The notes: a model not told the origin generated them from the letters alone. A DNA stretch of 64,000 nt from Teratosphaeria epicoccoides (GCA_021401465.1 JADDMT010000068.1:105757-169756), one strand, 5' to 3'; shown: positions 32,101-43,846, counted from the stretch's first letter. Translations and numbers: made by a program.

Positions 32101-34218
32101 TACCCGATTGCCTTCTAGTCGCGGAAGATGCAGGGCGCTAAGCTTAACTACGAGACTCACGACTAAGAGCTTTTAGCTATTGTTGACAGCTTCAAGGAGT
32201 ACCGACACTACCTCGAAGGCGTAGCGTACCCTATTAAGGTGCTTACTAACCATAACAACCTTCGTGGCTTCATGGGCGTGAAGCAGCTAAGTAGTCGGCA
32301 AGCAAGGTAGGCGACTTTCCTCGCTAGCTTTGACTTCGTTATCTAGCATCGTTCCGGAAAGACGAATCCGGCCGACGGTCCTTCGCGACGACTAGACTAC
32401 GACACTAGGGAAGAGGGTAACTGACAGCTTCTCCCTACGCTGCAAACGAAGCTTGCAGTCTAGGGCGGCGATCCGTCGTTAGCTCCTCTTATAGGTCGAC
32501 TGCGGGTCTAATGGGGCCTCACAGCCTCCGCTAGTGACGAACCCTCCTATCCGGCAGTTGTGGCGACCGTGTCTAGCTCGATCCGTGCGGTAGTTAACTA
32601 GCTTACATGTAGTAAGCATGCGATGTCTAAGGAACCCTTTGAAGAAGTCTCGAGACTTATTCAGCAGTTGCAAGAGCGAGAACCGGAGTTAATTAATGAG
32701 GGTGTAGCCCTCTAGGACACCGCAGGCGGTCCGAAGTACTAGACCAAGTCAGGCGACTTGTAGTACTTTGATAATAGGCTCTACATACCTGCCGACTACG
32801 TACTCCGTTCGTAGCTCCTCCGTATTCATCATGACGATAAACTCGCGGGCCATTTTGGCGTAGAGAAGACGAACGCACTTCTCGGACGAAAATACTAGTA
32901 GCCTACGCTAGAACAGGATGTCTCTGACTATGTCAAATCCTGCCAGACGTGCCAGATTAGCAAATCTCGGCGCTATCGCCCCTACGGCGATGCTTAGGCG
33001 CTCCTACTACTAGAGAGACTATGGCAAGACTTGACCATGGATTTCATTACTGATTTGCCGCTAGCAAAGTAGAAAGGCGATGTGGTTGATGCTGTCCTTG
33101 TAGTAGTCGACCGATACTCGAAGATGAATATCTTCATCCTATGTACGAAAAAGTGCACAAGCGGCGAGCTTGCGCGGCTACTTCGCGACGAAGTCGTACG
33201 GCGCTTCGGTGTCCCCTGAAGTATCCTATCGGATCGAGGTTCTGTCTTTACTAGTGAATACTAGCAAGAATTTGTGTTTAAGGCGCGTGTTAAGTACCGC
33301 CTAAGTACAGCATTCTATCTACAGACTAATAGTCAGACTAAACGTATGAACTAGACTCTTAAGTAGTACCTTTAGTGCTACTACGCTAAGAACCAGGATG
33401 CCTAGGCTGACATAATTCCTATGGCGGAATTTGCAGTTAATAACAGCGTGCATGCTACTATGCGCATGTCGCCATTTCAGATTCTTTATGGCTTTAATCC
33501 GGAAATACACCTAGAACCGCCTTAGGACGAGTCTTCTAAGGAGAGGGTGCTAGCCGCTGCGGAATTAGCGCGGCGTATACGCGAGGTACATTCGGTGCTA
33601 ATAGAACACTAGAAAAAGGCCTCAGAATCCTAGATTAAACATAATAACGCCTATGCTAAACCGATGTAGTATGTAGTTAGTACGAAGGTGTTACTGTTGA
33701 CAAAGAATCTTAAGCTGAAACTTCTAAGCAAGAAGATGACGCCAAGGTTCGTCAGACCCTTCCGGATACGCGACGCGATAGGCTCGCAGGCGTACTAGCT
33801 ATCGTTGCTATCGTCGTATCGTGTGCACGACGTCTTCTACGTATCTCTACTCGAACCATGGGTATAGCGCGAGGGCGAAGAGCCCGCGGACCCAATGCTA
33901 GTAGCAGAAGAGAACGAAGAGTAGGAAGTCGAGGGTATTAAGGACAGTATGCAGCGCAAGGGCGCAACGCACTATCTAGTGAAGTAGAAAGGATACCTAC
34001 CTGAGTACACATAATAGGTTCTAGCCGAAGACTACAAGAACGCTCCGGAAGCTATTCGTGAATTCGAAGAGCGGAGGAGGCGTAAGCAGGGCTTAAGAAG
34101 GTCGATTTGTAGGAAGATGAGGGTTCCGGAGCAGAATTCTTGACACATGTATGTAGCGCATGACGCGCAAAGTGACAACGAGAAGCAAACGCCCTACTCA
34201 TACATCATTGATGCCTAA
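29179..34218 (+). pseudogene. A2 gag-pol polyprotein (1,680 codons, RIP-inactivated)
   Basis: It runs from ATG at 29179 to TAA at 34216-34218, exactly divisible by three. Gag has an acidic linker (DNSEDDEDVAI) and a zinc knuckle CX2C...C near 30345-30390 whose His reads Tyr. The protease region near 30570-30620 has MLDDLAEVNVIP. RT shows RLCVNYRGLNAV near 31265, IDLKDAYYRIP near 31377 and YLDD near 31567. RNase H has ETDASKFAIAAI near 32025. Integrase has HHCC residues near 32830-32960, MDFITDLP near 33037 and SDRGSVFTS near 33230. The third acidic residue is Lys. The chromodomain (HYLVK.KGYLPE) is near 33930-34080. Confidence 0.94.
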
Positions 34219-34283
34219 AGGCACACCCAGAATAAACCTAAGAAGAACAAGAGACATGCTCGGATTAGCTTCGTAGCTAATGC
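34219..34283. terminator. 65-bp convergent gap between A2 gag-pol and antisense stops
   Basis: The only DNA between the two converging stop codons is 65 bp, the same in A1 (11500-11564) and A4 (62042-62106). Both transcripts must end in or beyond this gap, so it probably holds or overlaps both 3' ends. No specific terminator hairpin is evident. Confidence 0.35.
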
Positions 34284-35780
34284 TTAGCGACTATTAGTTA
34301 GGGGCTTCCTGACCGAACCCGAAGCAGGAGAGTCTTTCTTGTTGCGGTCCGCTAGGGACTGCCTACCTACACGGGGTCTACTAAACACCCCGAAGCGACC
34401 ATGAGTAACGGGGGTAGCAACGCCACGAAGAGAGGCTAGCATCTTCTTCTTTAGTAGGTTGCGAGGGAGCTCGTCTTTAGAGCCTATAGTAGCTAGAGAA
34501 CTAGCGACACCCTTACCGCGCCTAGTCGCGACGACTACCTCATCCTTAGCATCAGAAGGCGAAGAGACTCGAGCGCGCTTGCGGCTGTCGCGCTCAGCCC
34601 TCGAGATCATCTTGCGCTTCTTGACACGAGTGTCGACTACATCATCGGACTCGGTGTCTCCCTCAGGCGTAACTAGTGCGGTGACATTACGGCGTAAAGG
34701 GATCACGTCAGGACCGAAGGTATCCTGAACGTCGTCATCCTCCTTATCCTCAAAGATCTGGCCTAGGGGCTTGTGCCTTAGCGTCTTGACGGACGTAGTG
34801 CGGGTCGCAAGCGGGGAAGGCTCGGCTTCCTCGTCGCTGACCTTAATTTCGGCCCTAGCCCTCTTCTTCTTCTTAGACAGTAGCGTCGAGGCGGCGTAGG
34901 CGGCGGCGCTACAATGTGTTAGCTGTACGCACGCGACAGGATTCGAGTGAGTAACTTACGGCTTAGTCCTCGGGACCGGCTTAGAGGCAGGCTGCCTCTC
35001 GGTACGGCGCTAGGGCGTAGCCTTAGCGGCGGGAGTAGTGAATTGCTTGATGACCTTCTTGCGGATCATCCGCGTCTTAAAGTCATCGTTAATAGAGGCA
35101 AGGGCCCCGAGTTGCTAACGCTGACGGCTAGTCGGATATTTCTCGACGCTAACGTTAGCCTAGCGGAGAGAGTTAGCATTCATACTTAGAGGGCACCCGC
35201 ACTATATGCGTACTATGGCGAAGGTCTCGACCCTAACAGTTAGCACCTTCAAGATCTTCTAGACTAAGTCTGCAATTAGACCTAGACAAACGTTTTCGCC
35301 TGTTAGCAGAGAGTCGAAGCGAACGCCGCTATGAGAACGGTTAGTAGTCGCGGTAAAGCACGAGAGGGCGCCAAGCAGGTAGGCGAGTGCCTCGCGGTAC
35401 TTAGCCTATAGCCTGTTCATAGTCAGAGTGCCTTCGGCAATCCCCTTGTCGCGCGCACTCTAGAAGTCATCGATGTTACAGCAGAGCTAGTTGTACTCGC
35501 CGTATACCTCTTCATGGAGGTCTTGGCATTTTTGATGCTTGCCATTACAGTTAACACAATTGCGGTAGACACTGCCCTCATTAAATCCGCCGACGTAAAT
35601 CTCGGCTACGCTTCGGTTAGTACAAGTCACGCATACCTCGCGGGTAGGGGACGCCTTACTAACACGCGGAGGAGAGATGTGTGCAGCTTGGCTACTAAGG
35701 TTGTCAAGGCATCGTCGACACGAGCGACGATCGCAGGCAGAGCGAGTAGCGTCGAACTTAGTCTGTAGCATATGAGCCAT
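34284..35780 (-). pseudogene. A2 antisense accessory gene (498 codons)
   Basis: The minus-strand frame starts ATG at 35780 and ends TAA at 34284-34286; it is in register along its length, with RIP-type stops. The N-terminal ~100 residues are Cys-rich: CDRRSCRRCLDNL, CVTCTNRS and NCVNCNGKHQKC give several CX2C-type pairs that could bind zinc. The middle part has no recognised motif. Residues ~280-498 are basic with KKKKRAR- and KKRKMISRAERDSRKRAR-like runs resembling nuclear-localisation signals. It converges on gag-pol with a 65-bp gap. The function is unknown; a regulator, a nucleic-acid binder or an envelope-independent accessory factor are possibilities. Confidence 0.8.
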
Positions 35781-35933
35781 TATAGCTAAGACAGGTTAAT
35801 TGATCTTAATTGATTGATTAAAGAAGAAGGAGCTCTAGTATAGACCCGCAGACATAGCGAGGCGCAAGCTAAGCGAAGTAGGAGCGGAGGTCGATGTTAG
35901 TGTCTTGGAACAGGAAAGTTTAGGAAGCGACGA

Positions 35934-35943
35934 GGTTTTTATA
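35934..35943 (-). promoter_or_regulatory. TATA box of the A2 antisense gene
   Basis: It reads TATAAAAACC on the minus strand, 154-163 bp upstream of the ATG at 35780. It is conserved in position in A0, A1 and A4. The remaining non-coding block to the LTR (to 36578) ends in a purine tract near 36565-36578. Confidence 0.62.
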
Positions 35944-36578
35944 CCCTCTAATAGCCCCCCTGTTGCCTACTGTAACCGTTAAGCTAGTAACTCGAACTAC
36001 ATGCGCAGAGTACCTGCCTTTAGTTGACTTACAAGGGGACTAAATGATGCAATAACGGATAACGCGGCTGTCACGCATGTGCGCTGACCGCACTTGTGCT
36101 AGCCTACTAGCATGGAAATGTGGCGAGGCCCGCGCTAGGAGCGCGCTCCTGCTGTTTCGAGCGGTACGCGTAGAGTGTCCGCGTACTTTCCTACTACCCT
36201 AAGGTTCTGCGACACGTTCTTCACGGTCACGACTAAATAGGGACGGCCAAGCTACTTGGCGAGGCTAGCGCGCATGCTCGCCCTATAATTTCAAGGATTA
36301 ACCGAAGTACGTACTTGTGGTTTCCTGATATCTCGATCCGCATGTAAAGCAAAGGTGTTGCGAAGCTGCCTAACATGTAACGGATTAAAACCCGCCTAAG
36401 TTAGCAGCCTCCGCCCTGTACTTGCTACGAAGGTGTTAAGGTGTGCGCATGACACATGTTACGTAGGCTATCTACCTATTTACCCTTGCGCGGTGTGAGC
36501 GTGCTACATCCCGTACCCTATATGTTCCGCATGCGTCACTTAGTAAGGCTAGGGACATCCTCATAGGAGGAGGGGCAG

Positions 36579-36938
36579 TGATACGGTTGATACTAGGGGA
36601 CCATTTGAACCGCATGGGTTCTAATAGCCGCCCTTGGCATGCAGTGACCCTGCTACATATGGCAAGGGGGTCCTTCGTACATACGTTGGCTCGTATGTCG
36701 TCCGAGTAGGATCAGTTGTCGACGTAGGACGCCCCTACGTCGCTAACCCTACGGTACCCCTACGGGGTTAGGCTCGGACATGCTTTCCCTAATTGAGGAG
36801 CGTCGGGGGTTATAAGCACCCTTAGCGCCACCTCTGCGATAAGCAGAAAGCAGCGCTGTCTTGTACCTACTAAAAGGTCGGATTACTCTGTCACACTGCG
36901 AGATATTTTCATATCATATAGCATATACATCTATATCA
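36579..36938 (+). repeat. A2 3' LTR (360 bp)
   Basis: It runs TGATACGG...CTATATCA with intact ends and is followed by ATTAC, the right target duplication. Confidence 0.95.
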
Positions 36939-39710
36939 ATTACATAGTAGCTTAAATCCATTTACCTTAGCGAGATAGCTCTAGCATCTGTCGTAGGTTC
37001 AACTACTAGGAATAGACATAGTAACAACGGCTTCAAGATAGGAAGCCCTACAGAGTTCATAGGACAACGATCTTAAGTCGAGATGTTTATCCTATAATGC
37101 TAGTTAGCATTTAACGTAGATACAGAACGGTTTACGACACATTATAAGCGAATGATGTACATTGTCTCTTACCTGAAGGGACTAGCGTTCGAGTTTATCT
37201 AGCCTCATCTAACAGATTATCTGGATCACGTTAGTAACGTCAAAGCTAGGAAGACGACGACTAGGGAGATTCTCAACTTAGACAAGTCTTTATTCAAGGT
37301 ATTACGCGAAGCTTTTAGGCTTAGTAATAAGCAACAAGAGGCTAAGAGAGCTCTCCTAGGAATCTAGCAGAAGGGTTCCGCTATTAAGTACCACGCGGAC
37401 TTTTAGACCCTCTCTGCTTAAGTCGACTAGAATGATAATGCTTTAGCTACTTAGTTCTACTAGGGACTAAAGGAGACAGTTAAAGACAAAATTGCCTAAG
37501 GAGATCAGCTAACGACATTCAAGGAAATAAGCGATCTCGCGATTAGAATCGATAATCGTATCTAGGAACAACAGCACGAACGACAACATGGAAATTGCAA
37601 GCTAGCACAGGCTAACTATAAGGTCTAACGATTAGCACTAAAATGGCGAAGCGATTACTACGGTCTCTAACCTATAGAGTTAGATGCGACTAAGGGGCGT
37701 CTAAGGAATAGACCCTAAGGAAAGCCACGGAAGGGCTCTCCTACCTAGAATAGTCTAAAGAAGCCATTCGACAAGAGTAACCTCGAGTGCTATAACTGTA
37801 GAAAGAAAGGACACTTTGCCCGCAAGTGTTTTGCTAAGAAGCAACGACAGGAACTACCTAGGACAGAGCAGGCTTGCGCGACAATAACAGCACCTAAGTA
37901 AAAGGCTACTACTACTCGAGAACTAGACTATGCCGCACTTACTTAGACTATGTGCTACGACAACGACTGTCGAATTCACATGAGTAATAAAGATAGTTCC
38001 GGATAGTACCCTAGCCGAAACAAGGCACAGTCGATCTATGCGCTAAGGGGTACACCTTCTAGTGCGATAGTCCTAAGGCAACAGGAGCTAGAAGAAGAAG
38101 AAGAAGGTTTAGACGACAACTACAAGCTTGTCGAAGCCGTCATTCCTGATTCCGAGGAAGACGAGAGCATAGAGCGATAGGCTATGCCGCCGCATGACAT
38201 TAGACTCGACATTATCCGAATCATACAGAACTAATAGGCTCAGGCTTGCCCATGGATTAATAGAGTACAACATGTCAACTAGCTTCAGTATAACGAACTA
38301 GGCGACCGGATGCGACGACACCTGAGGAGACTACTAGTCGTAGCTTAACCTCATGCGCATCAGAAAGTTGTCTAAGAAATTGTACCGTTCAGGGGAGAGT
38401 TCACGCCCTAGGGAGGCTACCTAACCTACGAAGGTATTCAGATTCCACGAGCGCTACGACTCCGAGTCTATCACTTAAAGATAGAGTACGCAAGAAACGC
38501 GCAGGAATAGCGAGGCCAAGAACGAGAACGATCTCTTAGGCCAGAAAACGGTAACGCTTAGAGAAGAAGCCGAGACCGCACGATCCCTAAACTAGTCCGT
38601 GAAGACAGTTATTCGGGAAACGACGAGGTCTACTGAAATTAGACCTACGGACAGACTAGACAGGGCTGTAACGATGTGCCGCGATTAGCGCCAGATACGC
38701 GAACAACCTTAGAGTATAGGTGCATATCGACGAGACGCTAGCTAGGGCCTTAATAGATTTAGGATGTACTAGAATCTTCATGACGCCTAAGTTTGCCAGG
38801 ATAGCTAGGATAAAGCTATAGGCGAAGACGAATGCTTTCTCGCTACAAGCGATTAATGGAAAGCCAGTCATGTACAACTAAGGAGTAGTTGACGAAGAGA
38901 CCGAGATGACGCCTCTGCGGATAGGACGCTACTAAGAGATGCTCTAGTTCGACATCACGGAGTCACTAGGCTCGGATGTAGTACTAGGGTTGCCATGGCT
39001 AAGAAACGCTAACCCCTATATCGACTAGAAGAATGAGAGGATCTAGTTCCCGGAACTCTCAAGATCGATACCTCTACCTGTAGTACATGACGTACTAGGC
39101 AAGATCGAAATATGTGCTATGACTTCAAGCGAGATAGTAGCCGCCATTAAGGATCTAGAACAGGAAGTACACGTCCTATGGGTTAAAGCAACGCAATCGG
39201 AAGTCAAGGTCGAATTCATAGTTCCTGATAAGTATAAAGAGTTCGCTACTCTTTTCGAGGAAGAACCTGACTAAGAAGCTCTGCTAGAACACTAGGAGTA
39301 GGACTACGGGATACCCTTACTCCCTAGCAAGACACTAACGAAGCAATTAGTTCGCCTGTTATTAGTAGCGAAACTAGAGATTCTCCGGAAGTACCTAGAA
39401 GACAACCTCCGGAAAGGCTTCATCCGCAAGTCGTAGTCCCCGGCCGGATATCTAATCCTGTTTGTGCCTAAGGGGGAAGATGACTAGCGACTCTACGTAG
39501 ATTATCGTGGATTAAACGACATCATAATAAAGAATAGTTATCCGCTTCCTTTGCTCTCGGAATTGCAGGACCGCCTACAAGGAGTAATGTGGTTCTCGAA
39601 GTTCGACATACCCGGAGCGTATAATCGAATTCGAATTAAGGAAGGCGAAGAATAGAAGACCGCGTTCTAAACTAGGTTCGGATACTACGAGTACATTGTC
39701 ATGCCATTTA

Positions 39711-39790
39711 GGTTGACAAACGCCCTAGCTACATGGCAGGCATTTATTAAGGTTGACAAACGCCCTAGCTACATGGCAGGCATTTATTAA
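39711..39790 (+). repeat. Perfect 40-bp tandem duplication in B2 RT
   Basis: Bases 39711-39750 are repeated exactly at 39751-39790, starting GGTTGACAAACGCCCTAGCT. The duplicated segment encodes the LTNALAT.QAFI region just before the YLDD box. As 40 is not a multiple of three it shifts the frame. The copies are identical, so it arose after most point mutation had stopped here, or it is an assembly artefact. Confidence 0.9.
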
Positions 39791-40555
39791 CAACGTGCTA
39801 CGAGAGTACCTTGACGTCTTTATAGTTATATACCTAGACGACATCCTTGTCTATTCCCGGACGATCGAAGAGCATAGGACTTACGTGCGCAAGGTACTTC
39901 AGAAACTCCAGGATTACTAGCTAAAGGTCAAGCCGCAGAAGAGCGAGTTTCATAAGCAGGAAGTATAGTTCCTTGGCTACGTAGTAGCATGGAATGGAAT
40001 CAAGATAGACACTAAGAAAGTCTAGGTCGTAAAAGAGTAGCCTACGCCGACTAATGTTAAGGAAGTATAGTCCTTCCTTAGATTCGCTAACTTCTACAGG
40101 AGATTTGTAGCAAACTATTCGAAGATCACGGCACTACTTACGACTCTTACGACGAAGGATACACCATTCGTATAGGACGACGCCTAACGAAATGCCTTCG
40201 AGGAACTCAAGCGACAATTTACAGATCAGCTAATCTTACTTGTGTTCGACCTAGATAAGCCTATTACAGTCGAAACAGATGCCTCCGACGTAGCACTCGG
40301 GGCATGCTTAAGCTAACTAGGACCGAGTAGACGACTACAGCTAGTCGCCTACTACTCGAGGAAATTGTCTAGACCGGAACTCTGTTACGATGTCTATGAC
40401 AAAGAACTTGTAGCTATAGTAGACGCCTATAAGGCCTAGCAAACCTACTTAGAAGGTTCTAAGCACTAGGTCACGGTCTACACAGACCATGAGAACTTGC
40501 GATACTTCATAACAACGAAAGAGTTAAACTAACGACAGGTTCGGTAGAGCAGGGA

Positions 40556-40717
40556 TGTAAAGGGCAAGGCCCTAAGTCTTGGCACAGGCTAGGGCCTATG
40601 CGACCCCTGACGAGGCCGGCTATAAAAGACCGGACAGCTAGCAGATAGTCCTTCTCTCCCTATCGTACTTGTTGAATACTACATGAACCCCTGTGTATAC
40701 GCTGTTTACCCGTGACA
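40556..40717 (+). repeat. D2 5' LTR (162 bp) with TATA box
   Basis: The ends are TGTAAAGGG...CGTGACA. GGCTATAAAAGACC lies near 40618-40631 and is the likely core promoter of the element, placing the transcript start in the last third of the LTR. Confidence 0.93.
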
Positions 40718-43085
40718 TTAAGTACGATCAATTTTACCATAGAAAGGCTATCCCCTAGCTAATTAACCCTAGTGTCCGAAGGATCCACGAACGAGGAAGC
40801 GTTAGCAGAAATGCGCCGTGTCGTCGAGGGAATGCACACCTAGCAACAGCAAATTATGGCCGAGCTGACAGCCACGAGGGCCGCGTTAAATGAATCGGAG
40901 TCCTGACAGCGACAGAACCTAGGCGTCCTGTTAGAGGAGCTACTAAAGACCCTCGCGGACGCGCTAGCTGTAGCAACGCGTGCGAACTCTATCATAGAAC
41001 CGACAGGACCCCGAGAATGGAGGCTACTAACGTAGGACAGAAAAGCTGAATCGTTTAGGGATTACCTGCTCTGTATTAGGAGTTCGTTTAGGGCGCGCTC
41101 TAGGGTAAAACCCCTAATAGGCGTAGATTATTACTAGAACACAATCTACGACACCCTCCCCGCTCGCCAGCGCGCCCGGATGCGCCACTTCTAGGAGAAA
41201 GGAGGCCCGGACAGAGCAAAGGACCCTAAAGCTTTCCTTACGTAACTCGAGGCCATGTTCGCGGATAGTAACGAGACAGCAAGAGCTCTAGAACAGCTCA
41301 CGAACCTCTGACACGTAGCAGGCTAGCTATAGCATAAGTACTAGCTGGAATTCGACGAACTCCTGCTGTTAGCAGGAGGAGACTAGTAGACAGATGACGC
41401 GAAGATCAGATACCTCAAGAATTCGTTTTCAAACCCTGCTAGGATGTACACAGCGAACGTAAGAGACAAGGGGGACTACTACGCGTTTGCAGAGGAGGTC
41501 GAAAGGGTTATGACAAACTCTAAGGCAACCGACTAGTTCAAGGCGGCCCATAGGAGGTAGCTAAGAGAAAAGAACAAGGACTCCGAAGGTATTCCTATAG
41601 CTGCTATGTAGGTGCCTAACCCTAGAGTCGGATCCTGAACAGACTTAGATAGGGATACGGTCATGGCACTAACTCGTACTACAGGAGACTGATATGACAG
41701 CAAAGGACCCTAACAAAACAACGGGGGGAAACGACGCGCCAAATAGGTAGACGCTACAGAGAGAGAGAAACGCTAGGAGAATAACCTGTGCTACTACTAC
41801 GGAGTGTCTAGACACTAAGTTAAGGGGTGTCCCTACGCCTCGGCTACACCCCTAGCCTAGATTAATACGACTAGAGTGTCGCTATTGCTAGAGGACGATA
41901 GAATGGCAGAGGAACCTAGGAGGAACAATTCGGGAAAAGATTAACTCCTACTTGGAGTCAGGAAGCAGGAGTAACGGAGACATTAGCAGAAGGATAGGAG
42001 AGAGTTAAGGGATCCATGGACAGGAATCTGATCTATACTAATGTAGTCCTAGCAAATAATACCGGGACATTAGCTCTTATCGATAAAGGGTGCTAATGCT
42101 ACGCTGCAATTAACAGAGACCTAGTAAAAGGTCTCGGCTTGAGCTTAATAAGCAAAGAGTCACGCATAGCGAGAGGCGCAACAGCGTCGATGCGAGACTC
42201 TGTAGTAGAAGGAGTAGTCGCCTTCTAGATAGAAATCGAGGGGTTCTAGCAACTAGTGTACGCATACGTAGTAAAGGATCTAGCCTTCCCCCTAATACTA
42301 GGGAACCCCTAGAAGGCTCACAATAAAGTGCGGACCGCGCCAGAAAGGCGTCAGTATTAGCATAGAAGAGCAGGACAGTAGATAAACGAAGGACAGAACT
42401 ACTAAGAATACGAGGACCGCAGGAACTTTACCCGGGTATACGCAACTGCGACAGCGGATGTCGCGGAGGCCTTAAAGGCAAAGGAATATCCGACACTAGA
42501 CGAGTTGAGGAAGGCGCTACCTCTAGAGCTTCAGCACATGGCTCCGCTGTTCTGCTGCTAAGAAGCGGAAAAATTAGCGCCATACCGCCCTGGCATCGAC
42601 TACTACATTAAACTCCGCGAAGGACTAGACAGATCCTAGCTAGCTCTGCTGTAGGGACCCCTGTATAGCATGTCGAAGGAGGAACTACTAGTTTTAAGGA
42701 AGTCCTTAGACGAACTGTTAGGGAAGGGATTCATTCGGCCTACTAACTTAGAGGCTGCGGCTCCCGTGCTTTTTGTCTGGAAGCTAGGGAGAGGGCTCTA
42801 GTTCTGCTGCGATTACCGCGCCCTTAACGTGATTACAAAGCAAGATAGGTAACCCCTCCTGTTAATACTAGAGACCTTGAGGAACCTCACAGGCGCCTAG
42901 TAGCTCACTAAGGTAGATGTAGTGTCAGCCTTCTACTAAATCTGTATAGCGAAAGGCCATGAGTACAAGATAGCCTTTCGCACGAGGTTCAGTTCATTTA
43001 AATAGCTAGTATGTCTGTTTAGTTTATCTAGGGCTCTAGCAATGTTCTAACGATATATTAACACACTACTACGCGAGGAATTAGA

Positions 43086-43327
43086 TGATAGGGAAGGTGT
43101 GCCGACCTTTTACTACTACCCCACATGGCCAAAAGGCTTAGTAATCAGTCCTGTGTCAGGGCTGATTACGGTTGGCTACATATACACACACACTGCAACC
43201 CGAGAAACATCCGCGAGGTCACGTGACGCCAAGCCTGCGGCTGGCACCCGTACGTCCGGCATCTCAGATATCCGCGAGGTCACGTGACGCCAAGCCTGCG
43301 GCTGGCGCCCGTACGTCCGGCATATCA
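43086..43327 (+). repeat. 5' terminal repeat of the 761-bp element
   Basis: 242 bp. It contains a 61-bp tandem duplication (43209-43269 and 43270-43327), each unit with the palindrome GTCACGTGAC and a GCCTGCGGCTGGC block. Confidence 0.88.
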
Positions 43328-43604
43328 TTACCCCCTCTCCCAAAGGGGACCGCCCTCGGTTCCACTGAACCAAACGGCGCACCGTTGCATGACTCAGAGG
43401 CGGGGGGGTCTGCATGGACACATGACTCAGAGGGAGGCGGCTAACTCTCCATGGACACATGACTCAGCGGCAGTTTCACCCCGCATGGTCGGGCATATGT
43501 TACCCCGAGCCGGTTGGCATCCGCAGATACCCCGCACTCTCAGCCGGAGATCCGAGCGAAAAATCGCTCGAACCCAGGTCCGACCGTACAGGACTGATTA
43601 CTCT
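43328..43604 (+). other. Internal region of the 761-bp element
   Basis: 277 bp. It carries three copies of a CATGACTCAG unit with TGACTCA cores at 43390-43396, 43423-43429 and 43460-43466, spaced 33 and 37 bp. TGACTCA is the consensus of Gcn4/CPC1-type bZIP factors in fungi; function here is inference. The last 15 bp before the 3' repeat (43588-43602) are the exact inverse of 43659-43673 inside it. Confidence 0.7.
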
Positions 43605-43846
43605 TGATAGGGAAGGTGTGCCGACCTTTCACCACTACCCCACATGGCCAAAAGGCTTAGTAATCAGTCCTGTGTCAGGGCTGATTACGGTCGGCTACAT
43701 ATACACACACACTGCAACCCGAGAAACATCCGCGAGGTCACGTGACGCCAAGCCTGCGGCTGGCACCCGTATGTCCGGCATCTCAGATATCCGCGAGGTC
43801 ACGTGACGCCAAGCCTGCGGCTGGCGCCCGTACGTCTGGCATATCA
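43605..43846 (+). repeat. 3' terminal repeat of the 761-bp element
   Basis: 242 bp, the same length as the 5' repeat, with a few C/T differences. It is followed by TTAGA, after which the D2 RT frame resumes 17 bp before the YIDD codons. Confidence 0.88.

Larger units (their letters stand above)
28770..36938 (+). mobile_element. A2: full-length family A chromovirus (8,169 bp) inside B2 gag
   Basis: Two 360-bp LTRs are bounded by the perfect duplication ATTAC (28765-28769 and 36939-36943). Internal order is the same as A1. It is the best copy for reading the family: gag-pol boundaries give an exact 1,680-codon register and the antisense frame is exactly 499 codons including the stop. Many stops remain, so it is inactive. 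Confidence 0.96.
43086..43846 (+). mobile_element. Short non-autonomous LTR-type (TRIM-like) element, 761 bp
   Basis: Two direct terminal repeats of 242 bp (43086-43327 and 43605-43846), each TGATAGGG...CATATCA, flank 277 bp of non-coding DNA. A perfect 5-bp duplication TTAGA lies at 43081-43085 and 43847-43851. TG...CA ends plus a 5-bp duplication are the integrase signature of LTR elements; with no gag or pol it must rely on proteins from others. It is GC-richer and almost free of RIP-type damage. The terminal repeats differ at about five sites, all C/T. No clear primer-binding site or polypurine tract is seen. The several overlapping frames through it are unlikely to be genes. Confidence 0.85.

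Noticed and set aside
43560..43604. Possible tRNA-like sequence (GCTCGAACCCAGG...) before the 3' terminal repeat
   Set aside because: A T-loop-like motif is visible on the reverse strand, but no full cloverleaf or acceptor stem could be made, so neither a tRNA gene nor a tRNA-derived SINE is supported.
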